DNA of 44,010 bases from Spirochaetota bacterium. Its GTDB lineage: Bacteria > Spirochaetota > B62-G9 > DRHN01. The stretch spans positions 2,755,497 to 2,799,506 of the forward strand of contig CP070841.1 in NCBI GenBank assembly GCA_020342115.1, written 5' to 3'. Within the stretch, counting starts at the first letter, position 1. Every line of letters starts with the position of its first letter. A program made the translations under genes and the position numbers. Positions 24,801-33,600 of this stretch are shown here, in pieces. The notes beneath the pieces were generated by a model. The model did not search any database and was not told the DNA's origin. It saw only the letters and a list, made by a program, of their open reading frames with translations.

Positions 24801-25159
24801 AGCCCTTTTATCTCTCCAGAGAGCTCTTCCTTCAAGTCTTTGATACGCTCCAGATCGCCTTTTATGATTTGCACCTGGTCACGCTCATTCTGGAGGTTAG
24901 AATGACTTTCTTTGAGATCCTGCTGAGCTGTTTCTATTCTTGTTAAAATTTCAGTAGCTCTTCTCAGGGCACCATCAACTTCATCAAGGCTCTTTTCGAG
25001 CTCCCCCCTCCTTTGCTTGAGAAACCCTTCAAAGTCTGCCATTAGCTTATCTGAATATTTTTTGAACTTGTGGAAGTTGATCAGTCTTTTATCGAGTCTT
25101 CGGAAGAAGAGAATAAGGATGAGGGATATTACTACAGTTACAATTGGCCAGTAACTCAT
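21860..25159 (-). CDS. Giant membrane-anchored coiled-coil protein with C-terminal HTH
   Basis: This 1099-residue protein has one N-terminal membrane segment (about 5-20, IVTVVISLILILFF) followed by a basic RRLDKRLINFHKF stretch, so the rest faces the cytoplasm. From about 35 to 1040 it is almost pure coiled coil, rich in Glu, Lys, Ile and Leu with heptad spacing and few prolines. The last 40 residues (TVLTLFEQKWTIPEICKVTKMSRGEVELILEL) form a small helix-turn-helix like the tail of DUF6115 proteins and of the long coiled-coil proteins annotated in spirochaetes. A structural role, such as a cytoplasmic filament or spacer, is plausible; none is shown. GGGAGGGG stands just before the ATG and a good promoter lies 30-60 bp upstream. 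Long open frames on the opposite strand are shadows of its biased composition. Confidence 0.85.
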   Translation of the reverse strand: MSYWPIVTVVISLILILFFRRLDKRLINFHKFKKYSDKLMADFEGFLKQRRGELEKSLDEVDGALRRATEILTRIETAQQDLKESHSNLQNERDQVQIIKGDLERIKDLKEELSGEIKGLEDSLPSLKKLAKRIQSIEIETAEHEKTLKNVSSLIPSFEQRIQERTDKAIENLTGTVVEEAKGLFSPVIQEYRESLDLLRESHERELGQFKKDTKDMVKEAGGKVDDLMKFIEECNERIQKVEKDHIQPIEERMSGLSELLNSTAAKIESLESETAEKFIKQAEDGYKNYVQLIDEYGAEIKGTIFKEIEESSKDLSSYIARLEGRVQSLLQNIKDETDKYGEVLELKAKAHESETDVLKNRIVAEINEEANKNLLLIKPIVSEMNEKFISYKKEFSSILEKVTDELTSKKGIIEGEIEAFNRDIQVHKDGLIQELDDRLKEMSGKLTTIGDHLMENVNNATQDVKEGFVDKLKDYEGRVEALEGSVGNLRDIARTGQHMIEERIEKVFSDYRPEIEEKISSLREETEELISEKKQTIFQSLEGIIRDSEEQLERREQEINELLKKVEGSVQSSSESLKSQEDSMMESINSVRLDARDELVRELENLKTIFKEESERTLEAYKKSLGVMHEQIEELNQKTEGISLAIDKKIEESIQAVEGNVKEIEKNYLKTEQEITKEAKGKLGEVTQEIAQIKDSVQSLKEGILDEVTASLKDFREEIDRSFIEHKNIFNAKQSEIVGFMESIAEDTRSQIEEAHKESEDVLKGFEKEVGLVQERVEKRTSEIEKRIMSFEKESSTMKRALRFKEKMEEDIEKLLDLIAQVKEDKKDILSLRKIIQTLKRDEGDISARVRQLKSEKRAVQDIARNAEQAISLISVVEEKIQLIGTQKEALDKIEEAIENIDQRFGSLEGKADALGKKESDLEISIETIAKTKDFLSNIEDRTGLLKESFNEIKSIEEDIRKRISTIDEKSQSLIGNERRIEEVLSRFKEMDSLVADIEARTNQLQSTREWLARTESRLTNLAKNAEGLVKDLQNLTEGAGIPGAQKEGKPATLSRESQSKVKTVLTLFEQKWTIPEICKVTKMSRGEVELILELNKN

Positions 25160-25190
25160 GTTCCCCTCCCACTTAGTTCTTGGTGGTTAT

Positions 25191-25219
25191 ATTATATAAT
25201 TTGATACAACTATCTACAA
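25191..25219 (-). promoter_or_regulatory. Promoter of the coiled-coil gene
   Basis: On the minus strand, TATAAT (25191-25196, perfect) and TTGTAG (25214-25219, 4 of 6) are 17 bp apart, ending about 32 bp before the ATG at 25159. Confidence 0.6.
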
Positions 25220-25506
25220 AATGCTTTATTTAATCTCCCTTGGATAATTCATATTAGTCACCAAGTACTAACGAGATCCCTTTGATAAGAGTATCAAAAT
25301 CGAGGTACAAAACCGATTGAACTTACTCTATAGCAGTAATGGGTAAATGTCAATTTGTTTTTAAAATGCGAAGTTTACATGGATTATTAAAAATTATAAT
25401 TGACTTACTTAGCACCTTTTTTAACTTCTTACCTGTTGTTACAAAACAATAGTAAGCAGAAAGCCGGGTTCCATCAACAATTATTTTAGAAGGAGAAACT
25501 CCTCTA
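25220..25506. other. Gene-free AT-rich stretch
   Basis: About 290 bp without any plausible reading frame, RNA gene or strong repeat. It is AT-rich and precedes a decayed gene. Nothing definite is seen in it. Confidence 0.5.
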
Positions 25507-25904
25507 ATGAAAAAATCCTACATTTTCTTCATCCATTTATTCCTCCTGTCCAGAAACTGGGGCACTTTTAATAATATGTAGACCTACATAGAGATGTTGA
25601 TAGTTTGAGATGATATGCACGTGAAAAAGAAGTTGATAACGTTATATCTGTCAAAGCCTCTTTAGACGCTGCAGGAAATTTTATCTTTGAAATGCCAGTA
25701 TAGGACAGATATAAACATAGTGTGACCCTTATTATAAGGGAAACATCGACCAGCATTTTTGATGTTTTCGATACTGCAGACAGACTCGCTGTATCCCCTG
25801 CCGAATCATTACGTGGTGTCAATCTCGGATATAGAATTAATCTATCAATGTTCGGTCAATTAAAAGACTCTTGGAGCTGGTGGAGTGGTATAAGAGACTA
25901 TTAG
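25507..25904 (+). pseudogene. Probable decayed gene for an exported protein
   Basis: An ATG at 25507, after AAGGAGAAAC, begins a signal-peptide-like sequence (MKKSYIFFIHLFLL) that stops after 24 codons. About 100 bp further on and in another frame, codons read REKEVDNVISVKASLDAAG, FIFEMPV, a TAG at 25701, then VTLIIRETSTSIFDVFDTAD and NLGYRINLSMFGQLKDSWSWW to a TAG at 25902-25904. The pieces look like protein but are broken by stops and at least one frameshift. No homologous family is recognised; the end resembles an exported, beta-rich protein. Confidence 0.4.
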
Positions 25905-25974
25905 TAAACTAAAGGCTTTGAGTCACCAATCACCGATTAACAAAAGACTGAGAGTTGAACGCTGAAAGCTATTT

Positions 25975-28900
25975 TTACACTTCCATCTGGGCAAGGTTCT
26001 TGTACATTTTATATCGCCGCTTTGCGTCCTCCCTCGCCTGCTCGAGGAAGGTCTTGGCCCTCTCAGGGAAAGAATTCTTTAATGCTCTGAAGCGGTTCTC
26101 GTTGTACATGTATTCAGCAATATCGATAGAGGGCTCTTTAGAATCAATAGTCAATGGATTCTTTCCCTCCTTTACAAGATCCGGATTGTATCTGAACAGG
26201 ACCAATGCGCCGGAGTCCACCGCAAGCTTCTGCTGTTGATTACCGTTTGACATATCAATCCCCTGTGCAATGCAGTGGGAGTAAGCAATGATCAGAGATG
26301 TACCGTTGTAGGCATCGGCTTCATTGAACGCTTTCACACACTGATTCATGTTAGCACCCAGAGCAACCTTGGCAACGTATACACTGCCGTAAGTGATTGC
26401 CATCATGCCAAGATCTTTTTTGCCCTGAGGTTTCCCAGCCTCAGCAAATTTTGCGATTGCCCCAACAGGGGTTGACTTGGACATCTGTCCACCTGTGTTC
26501 GAGTAAACTTCTGTGTCGAGCACAAGCGCATTGACATTCTTGCCAGATGCAAGAATATGATCCAGGCCGCCGTATCCAATATCGTAAGCCCATCCGTCCC
26601 CACCGAACAACCAGACAGATTTCTGTATGAGGTAATCTGCAAGGCTCAATAACAGGCGGTAGTCTTCTTTATTTTTTCCCTTCAGGGCTTTTTTGAGCTT
26701 TGCAACACTCTTCCTTTGAGCTTCGACCCCCTCGGGAGTGGATTGATCTACATTTTTGATTGTTTTCAGTAAATTTTTGTCGAGATCGAGCTCCTTTTGT
26801 TTAAGCAGTTTATCGATTATTTCAAGCGCATGTTCCTTTAGCTTGTCCGAGGTGAGTCGCATTCCGAATCCAAACTCAGCAGTATCCTCAAATAGAGAGT
26901 TCGACCACACCGGTCCTCTCCCGTCCTTTCGTGTTGTGTAAGGGGTTGTCGGCAGGTTGCCCCCATATATAGAAGAACATCCTGTCGCATTTCCAATGAT
27001 TGCCCTATCACCAAAAAGCTGGCTCACAAGCTTGACATATGGTGTCTCTCCGCATCCCGCACATGCGCCTGAAAACTCAAACAGAGACGGCAGAAGCTGA
27101 GACCCTATGATTGTGGTCCTTGACATGAGAGATGTATCAGTGTCAGGGATCGCAAGAAAATAATCCCAGTTTTCAGCTTCCTTCTCTCTCAAGGGGATCT
27201 GCGGCTCCATCATCAACGCCTTGTCATTGGTCTTTTGCCCATCAACCCGCTTTACACCAGGACATATATTCGCACACACACCGCACCCGGTGCAGTCCTC
27301 TGGTGCAACCTGAACAGTAAACTTCATGCCTTGAAGTTTCTTTGCCCGGGCATCAACAGACTTGAAGGAGGGCGGAGCATTCTTTAAATGCTTGGGATCG
27401 TAGAACTTCACCCTTATTGTTGCATGCGGGCAGGCAAACGAGCACTGCGCGCACTGGATACATAGCTTGGGATTCCAGACAGGGATAAAATCTGCAATAT
27501 TCCGTTTCTCATATTTTGTTGTTCCGGTTGGGTAGGTACCGTCATCAGGTAGCTTTGAAACCGGGAGATCCCTCCCCCGATTTGCAATTATTTCGCCTGT
27601 TACCTCTTTTACAAATTTGGGCGCCTCGTCAGGAACAGGCGGCAGCATATGGATAGTGCTCGTTGCCTTTTTCGGATAGCTCACTTCTTCAACACTCTTA
27701 ATAGCCTCATCGACTGCCTTCATGTTCATATCTATAATATTCTTTCCCTTCCTGCCATAAGTCTTCACAATGGACTCTTTAATGAGTGATACTGCTTCTT
27801 GCTTTGGTAGGATTCCAGAAATTATGAAAAATGCAGCTTGCATAATTGTATTTATCCTCGCCCCGAGACCAAGGTCAGTTGCAATCTGTATTGCGTTGAT
27901 AATATAAAAGCGTACCTTCTTATCTATAATCTGCTTCTGAACCTCCTGGGGTATGTGTTTCCAGATCTGTTCTGCACTGTAAGGGGAGTTGAGTAAAAAT
28001 ACACCCCCTGTTTCAAGCTTTGAGAGCATATCGTACTTTTCAAGAAACGAAAATTTGTGGCAGGCCAGAAAGCTTGCCTTGCCCAAAAGATAGGTGCTCT
28101 GTATTCGATCCTTCCCAAACCGAAGGTGAGAAACTGTCATGGCCCCCGCCTTCTTTGAATCGTAGACAAAATACCCCTGAGCATAATTATCTGTAGCTTC
28201 ACCGATGATTTTTATGGAGTTCTTATTTGCGCTTACCGTACCATCAGCTCCAAGACCGTAAAAGAGAGCTTTGTGCATCCCCTTTGGCTCTGCAGAGAAG
28301 TTCTCATCCCATGGAAGGTTGGTAGAGGTAACATCATCATGAATACCAACAGTGAAATGGTTTTTAGGATCCTTCTGTTTCAGGTTATCGAGCACCGATT
28401 TGGCCATACCGGCATTGAACTCTGCAGACCCAAGACCGAACCTTCCGCCAACGATTTTGGGATAATCATTGAAAGGGGCATAGCCTTCACCCATTGCCTC
28501 TCCAACAGCAGTTCTTACATCTTCGTAAAGAGGTTCTCCAATTGCACCAGGTTCCTTTGTGCGGTCCAGCACCGCTATTGCCTTTACTGATTTCGGAAGT
28601 GCCTTTATAAAATCTTTTGGGCTGAAAGGTCTGAAGAGCCGCACCTTAACCACACCGACCTTTTCTCCTTTTTGGGCAAGGTAGCTAACCACCTCCTCCA
28701 TGGCCTCAGCACCTGATCCCATGAGCACAACAACTCTTTCCGCGTCATCCGCCCCTATAAAGTCAAACAGATGATACTGCCTCCCTGTCATGGCAGCGAA
28801 TTTGTCCATATATTCCTGCACAATTCCTGGAGCATTGTTGTAATAACGGTTTACAGTTTCCCGTGCAGTGAAATAAACATCAGGATTTTGTGAAGTTCCT

Positions 28901-29547
28901 CGAATGCGCGGGTTCTCAGGATTCAGTCCCCTCATACGATGTGCTATTACGTATTCGCTGTCTATCATATTGTGCATATCATCGTAAGAAAGTCGCTCTA
29001 TTTTCTGGATCTCATGCGAGAGCCGAAAGCCGTCAAAGAAGTGAACGAACGGAACCCTCGCTTTCAGGGTTGCTGCCTGGGCGATAAGAGCAAAATCCAT
29101 GATCTCCTGTATAGATGCTGAAGGCATAAGCCCAAATCCAGTCGTACGTGCTGTCATAACATCAGAATGATCACCAAAGATGGATAGTGCCTGACAGGCA
29201 AGAGAACGCGCAGTCACATGGAAGACTGTAGGGCAGAGCTCTCCTGCTATCTTAAACATATTTGGGAGCATTAAAAGTAGTCCCTGTGAGGCAGTGAATG
29301 TAGTGGTGAGTGCTCCTGTGGTGAGAGCCCCATGTACTGCACCAGAAGCACCCCCCTCGGACTGCAGCTCTGTAACAAGAGGAACTGTCCCCCATATATT
29401 TTTCCTTCCCTTTGCACTCCATTCATCAGATAACTCTCCCATTGGAGAAGAAGGCGTAATCGGGTAGATTGCAATTACCTCATTTGTGGCGTGGGCAACC
29501 CATGCAGCTGCAGTATTCCCATCCATTGGTACCATTTCTCTTTTCAT
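25975..29547 (-). CDS. nifJ: Pyruvate:ferredoxin (flavodoxin) oxidoreductase, single-chain
   Basis: This thiamine-diphosphate and iron-sulfur enzyme oxidises pyruvate to acetyl-CoA and CO2 and reduces ferredoxin or flavodoxin, the key anaerobic step. The 1190 residues contain all domains fused in one chain: the pyrimidine-binding domain with YPITPSSPMGE and TGFGLM at the N-terminus, the gamma-type domain in the middle (GGRFGLGSAEFNAGMAK), and two [4Fe-4S] ferredoxin motifs, CIQCAQCSFACPH (about 690-703) and CTGCGVCANICPG (about 745-758). The C-terminal pyrophosphate-binding domain contains CAGCGETPYVK, GDGWAYDIGYGGLDH and LDTEVYSNTGGQMSKSTP. Reading is intact throughout. AGAGG is 9 bp before the ATG. 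Its upstream region holds two candidate promoters and a dyad. It stands alone rather than in an operon. Confidence 0.97.
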   Translation of the reverse strand: MKREMVPMDGNTAAAWVAHATNEVIAIYPITPSSPMGELSDEWSAKGRKNIWGTVPLVTELQSEGGASGAVHGALTTGALTTTFTASQGLLLMLPNMFKIAGELCPTVFHVTARSLACQALSIFGDHSDVMTARTTGFGLMPSASIQEIMDFALIAQAATLKARVPFVHFFDGFRLSHEIQKIERLSYDDMHNMIDSEYVIAHRMRGLNPENPRIRGTSQNPDVYFTARETVNRYYNNAPGIVQEYMDKFAAMTGRQYHLFDFIGADDAERVVVLMGSGAEAMEEVVSYLAQKGEKVGVVKVRLFRPFSPKDFIKALPKSVKAIAVLDRTKEPGAIGEPLYEDVRTAVGEAMGEGYAPFNDYPKIVGGRFGLGSAEFNAGMAKSVLDNLKQKDPKNHFTVGIHDDVTSTNLPWDENFSAEPKGMHKALFYGLGADGTVSANKNSIKIIGEATDNYAQGYFVYDSKKAGAMTVSHLRFGKDRIQSTYLLGKASFLACHKFSFLEKYDMLSKLETGGVFLLNSPYSAEQIWKHIPQEVQKQIIDKKVRFYIINAIQIATDLGLGARINTIMQAAFFIISGILPKQEAVSLIKESIVKTYGRKGKNIIDMNMKAVDEAIKSVEEVSYPKKATSTIHMLPPVPDEAPKFVKEVTGEIIANRGRDLPVSKLPDDGTYPTGTTKYEKRNIADFIPVWNPKLCIQCAQCSFACPHATIRVKFYDPKHLKNAPPSFKSVDARAKKLQGMKFTVQVAPEDCTGCGVCANICPGVKRVDGQKTNDKALMMEPQIPLREKEAENWDYFLAIPDTDTSLMSRTTIIGSQLLPSLFEFSGACAGCGETPYVKLVSQLFGDRAIIGNATGCSSIYGGNLPTTPYTTRKDGRGPVWSNSLFEDTAEFGFGMRLTSDKLKEHALEIIDKLLKQKELDLDKNLLKTIKNVDQSTPEGVEAQRKSVAKLKKALKGKNKEDYRLLLSLADYLIQKSVWLFGGDGWAYDIGYGGLDHILASGKNVNALVLDTEVYSNTGGQMSKSTPVGAIAKFAEAGKPQGKKDLGMMAITYGSVYVAKVALGANMNQCVKAFNEADAYNGTSLIIAYSHCIAQGIDMSNGNQQQKLAVDSGALVLFRYNPDLVKEGKNPLTIDSKEPSIDIAEYMYNENRFRALKNSFPERAKTFLEQAREDAKRRYKMYKNLAQMEV

Positions 29548-29591
29548 TTCCTTACCTCTTTAAAGCTTGATTTCATATGCAATAACAGAAC

Positions 29592-29620
29592 AGTGTACTA
29601 CATTTTTAAATGAACATCAA
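29592..29620 (-). promoter_or_regulatory. Candidate nifJ promoter (proximal)
   Basis: On the minus strand, TTGATG (29615-29620) and TACACT (29592-29597) are 17 bp apart, about 45 bp upstream of the nifJ start. Confidence 0.4.
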
Positions 29621-29675
29621 GACAATTACAGATGTGAGGATTTGTATGAAGAAGGAACCTGTCACTACGCTCCAA

Positions 29676-29692
29676 ATGAAGTTACGCTTCAT
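29676..29692. repeat. 6-bp hairpin upstream of nifJ
   Basis: ATGAAG (29676-29681) and CTTCAT (29687-29692) are reverse complements with a TTACG loop. It lies between the anti-sigma gene and nifJ, just downstream of a possible -10 element at 29699-29704 on the minus strand, so it could fold in the nifJ leader RNA. Confidence 0.35.
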
Positions 29693-29698
29693 CGCCTC

Positions 29699-29729
29699 AT
29701 TATAGGACAAATGAGACCTACGGTCTCAA
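29699..29729 (-). promoter_or_regulatory. Candidate distal nifJ promoter with dyad in its spacer
   Basis: On the minus strand, TTGAGA (29724-29729, 5 of 6) and TATAAT (29699-29704, perfect) are separated by 19 bp. A perfect dyad TGAGACC-TAC-GGTCTCA (29712-29728) overlaps the -35 and most of the spacer. A long spacer occupied by a dyad is typical of promoters under direct regulator control. Confidence 0.45.
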
Positions 29730-29762
29730 TGTGGACGATAGCGACGGGTGTGTAGTCTTTTA

Positions 29763-30185
29763 CTATTTCTCTCCGAGATACTTTACAATGGTAAGCCTGT
29801 TAATCTTATTATTTATGTACTCATAATGGATTTCATCCATCATTTCTCTCATGATATATATACCAAGACCCCTCTCCTTAGATTCAGAAAAGTGATCATT
29901 CACATCGATAACCTCCTGCTCTATCGGATTAAACCTAGGCCCTTCATTCTCATAGATGATAACGAACTTTCCCTCAGGACTCTTACATTCTATGGAAAAG
30001 CTTCTTTTGATCTTGCTCCCCAGGCCATGCTCTATGATATTTGCACTCCACTCGTCACATGAGATCTCTATTTTCGTAATCTCCTGCGAAGTCGCCCCTG
30101 CCCCACGAGCTGCTTCAGCAATAAACTCACGCGCCTTTGAGAGATTCGCAAGATCAGATTCGAGTTTTATTCTCTTCGACTCCAT
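29763..30185 (-). CDS. RsbW-like anti-sigma / serine kinase (HATPase_c_2)
   Basis: This 140-residue GHKL-type ATP-binding protein resembles RsbW/SpoIIAB and the later ATP-binding domains of partner-switching systems. The N box is CDEWSANIIEHG at about 43-54, the G1 region ENEGPRFNP at about 79-87, and the glycine lid ERGLGIYIMREMMDEIHY at about 103-120. Such proteins bind a target (often a sigma factor) and phosphorylate a STAS-domain antagonist. GGGAG precedes the ATG by 9 bp. It follows the STAS-protein gene by 52 bp on the same strand and the phosphatase gene lies beyond, so the three form a partner-switching unit. No sigma factor gene is in the window, so its target is unknown. Confidence 0.88.
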   Translation of the reverse strand: MESKRIKLESDLANLSKAREFIAEAARGAGATSQEITKIEISCDEWSANIIEHGLGSKIKRSFSIECKSPEGKFVIIYENEGPRFNPIEQEVIDVNDHFSESKERGLGIYIMREMMDEIHYEYINNKINRLTIVKYLGEK

Positions 30186-30237
30186 CTATCAGACTCCCTC
30201 TAATTCTCCTTTTTTAACACATCTACACATGTAATAA

Positions 30238-30618
30238 TTACCCACTTCCTTTAAGGAGAATCAATGCTTCATCAAGGGTCGATGCAATTTTAAAGAATTT
30301 TGTAAATCCCAATAGTTGAAACACTTCCATCACCTTCTCCTGAATTCCGATCAAAACCATACTTCCCTTCTTCTGTTTCAGGATCTTCACAAAAGAGGTG
30401 AAAGCACCGATCCCCGTAGAGCTTATGTAGTTTAATCCACTGAGGTTAAAGAGGATAAACTTCACCCCGGAATTGATCAACTCGTTAATATGAGATTGGA
30501 ATTCGGGAGAATTATAGGTATCAAGATATCCGTTCAGCGTGAGCTGAATCGTCTCCCCATCTCCACCAACTTGCATAGGAGTGATCTTCAAAGAATCCTT
30601 TATCGTAATCTCTTCCAT
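30238..30618 (-). CDS. STAS-domain anti-anti-sigma factor (SpoIIAA/RsbV-like)
   Basis: This 126-residue STAS protein is the phosphorylatable switch of partner-switching systems. The conserved phospho-serine region is NLSGLNYISSTGIGAFTSF (about 58-76), within the family's D/N-x-S-x(3-4)-D/S-S-x-G pattern. The loop VLIGIQEKVMEVFQLLGFTKFF near the C-terminus is also typical. Unphosphorylated STAS proteins bind the RsbW-like kinase and release its target; the kinase inactivates them by phosphorylation and a PP2C-type phosphatase restores them. Its direct neighbours encode just these two enzymes. GAGGG is 7 bp before the ATG. Upstream, 62 bp separate it from the phosphatase gene on the same strand, so cotranscription is likely. 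Confidence 0.9.
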   Translation of the reverse strand: MEEITIKDSLKITPMQVGGDGETIQLTLNGYLDTYNSPEFQSHINELINSGVKFILFNLSGLNYISSTGIGAFTSFVKILKQKKGSMVLIGIQEKVMEVFQLLGFTKFFKIASTLDEALILLKGSG

Positions 30619-30680
30619 CTATCGCCCTCACTTGGAGATTAATAGTATAAGTATACTTCAATTCTTGAGTAAAATACAAG

Positions 30681-33600
30681 TCATTTTACTTTCATTACCA
30701 TGAGGGTCATATCATCATACTGTTCTGCATCACCAACAAACTCCAAAACATCGTTAATGATAAGGTTTGCCATCTCCTTTGAATCTTTATCAGCAAAAGA
30801 TGGAATAAGCTCTGAAAGACGATCGATTCCGTACTCATTCTCTTTTGTGTCTCTAGCCTCATGGATGCCGTCAGTGAATAGAAACACAGAATCACCCCGC
30901 CCCAGCTTGATCGGTTTCTCCTCAATATAATCAACATCATCCATCACACCTATCGGGAATGAGCCCTCCGGCGGATTTACCAGAATGCATTGCTTCTGCT
31001 TGGCTTTGTAAATCATGAGAGGACCGTAACCCGCATTTGTATAGCGCATTGTTTTGTTCTTCATGTTGAAGACAGCAAAGAAGAGTGTAGCAAAACGATC
31101 GCTCGATATGTCAGAAGCAAGAGTATTGTTCATGAGTGTTGTCACTCGTGATGGATCACTTACTCCCGAATGGATGAGTGATTTAAACACACTTCGAATC
31201 ATAATCATCATAAGAGAAGCGGGAACCCCCTTGCCGGCAACATCACTCATGATCAAACCATAACTCCCCTGTCCTATTTCGATGAAATCGTAATAATCGC
31301 CTCCAACACCACTGGCAGCTTTATAATAGCCATCGATGCTTATGCGATCATTATCGATACCGACACTCGGGATAAGGTCTTGCTGAATGCCGCGGGCAAT
31401 GTCAAGCTGCTCGTCGAGCTTTGCCTTCATCTCCATCTGTTGCTGGTATTCCAGAAGTCTCTCAGTCATACGGTTGAATTCATCAGCTAAAATCCCAATC
31501 TCGTCTCGAGCCTTGACGTGTATCTTGTGATCTAGCTTTCCACTCCCTATGATATCAACTCCCTTTGCCAGTATCTTGATAGGCTTTATCGTAAGTGTTG
31601 CCAGAAGAACGGCACCGACTATCCCCAAAACGATAGTACCAAGGGTAATGAGTATCGAGTTATAGAGGCTCTTCCTCCTTAACTCATCTATTGTTAAAAA
31701 TATACTATCTGTTGAATAACCTATCCTCACTGTCCCGATTCTTCTCCCTGAAAAAACTACCGGTGAGGCAAGCTCGTAGAGAGGTCCGAGCTCCTCAGCC
31801 GAGAATTCGGGGCTTATGAGTATCGTTTCCGAGCTCTGTGCTTCTTTAGTAAAGGGATCCTCAAGCATCTCTCCCATCCTGTTGAAATCCGAATGGGCAA
31901 CAACCTCGTTCCTGTTGTTGAGAATTACACTGTGCTTGATATCCTTGTTCTCCATGGTCTTGGACACCACTGAGAGAAGTAAAAGCTCATCATTGTTGAG
32001 GATACCCTCGCGTGCAACATTTGTCATGTTCTCAAGTGAGAGTATCGCCTTGTCATACATTTGATGAGCAAGTGCACGCTTCTCCTGTTCGATACTTACC
32101 ACGCTGAGGATGGTACTGATTCCAATAGTCAACAGGAGCACGAGAGCTCCTATGAGGATGCTGAACTTGAATCTCAGTCCAAGCCTCTTTTTTCTTACTT
32201 CCGCTTCCATAGCTTTTTCCTCTCTTAAAGAGAAATATCTCACTACAACATCAAGGGAGATAAAAAGTGTTATACAGAACAGTCCCCCGAGAAGGATATA
32301 GAGGGATATGTTTAGAAAGGGATTGCCTTCGAAGCTTCTCCTGCTCAACATCCAGAGGAAAACCTCCTCAGGTTTCTCCACTTCAATGTCTTTTAAAATC
32401 TGCCTGAGCCGAATTTCTACATGTGCTGTCGGACCTACATTGCCGGCATGATCAACTGAAGCAACGTTAAAGTACCAGGTGCCTCCTTCAAGATTGTCAA
32501 AGCTCGCCTTCGTCCTTTTTGTCCGCAGTCTTGGAGTGTCTAAAGTTAGCTTCTTTCTGGATAGCACATAGTTGTATCCCGCAATATCATCATCCTCAGC
32601 ACTCCACTGAATGAAGGGGGAATTATTTTTATAAAAGCCGTCCCGATCATATTCCGGGGTTGCAATCGATGGCATTGCAGGAGGGGTAAAATCAACCTCA
32701 AAAGGAATGGTTAGAGTATCAGAAAGGTTGCCTGCTCTATCTCGAGCTCTCAGGTGTAGGAAGTAGCCTCCCTCGTTCTCTGGCGTGAGGTTAAGGGTTC
32801 TGATATGAGGTGAGAGGTTTACGATCTCTGGCTCATCGAACTCATTCTGGTTGAAAAGATAGCAATACCCTTCGATCCCAGAGGAGTCCTCAAGCTCTGC
32901 CCAGCTCACAATAGTACCTCTTGATCCTATTCGGGAAGCAAGAGGTTGATCAAGAGTAAGCCTCTGGACCTTCCTGTCAGGACCTATGTAAGCAAGTCCC
33001 TCGCTATCCTCAACAATAATGTAAAGAATATCACCAACCTGTACAGGCTCGTAATTTATGATCTGGGAGGAAATGGGGCCAGACTCCACCCACTCTCCAT
33101 CCTCCTCTCCTGCAACATACAGACGGTTCTGCCCATCACGTTCATCTATATAAAAAACAAGCTTATTGGTCTTTGTTTGCAGGAACTTTGCCTCTATTGC
33201 ATTAACAAGCGAACGGTTGATCTTTAACGGTTCACCGAGAGGTTTTCCTTCGAGGTCATATTCCCTGTAATATATACCCCACGCACCATCGCGATCCCCC
33301 TCCCATAAAAGTGAGAATTTATCTTCTTCAAAAAAGATAAAGGGGCGAGTACTCTCACCCAATACATCCTCAGTGAGATTCAATGGAGGGCTCCAGGTCC
33401 CTCCTCTGTCTTCTGATATGGCGAGATATATATCAAATATGGAGGTCTCCTGCTCGGAGAATGGTCGAGATTGCCATACTATATACATATCATCCTGTTT
33501 AACAGCAGGCGCGCCAGAATCTCCCACCAAACCCTCAGCTTCATCAAAGCTTCCAACTTCACGGGAGATTAAGTAAGGAAAAAAGCTTCCGGCAAACCCC

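Noticed and set aside
25547-25566. Insertion-sequence end
   Set aside because: A single end-like motif without a transposase, a partner end or a target duplication is not enough; kept only as a remark.
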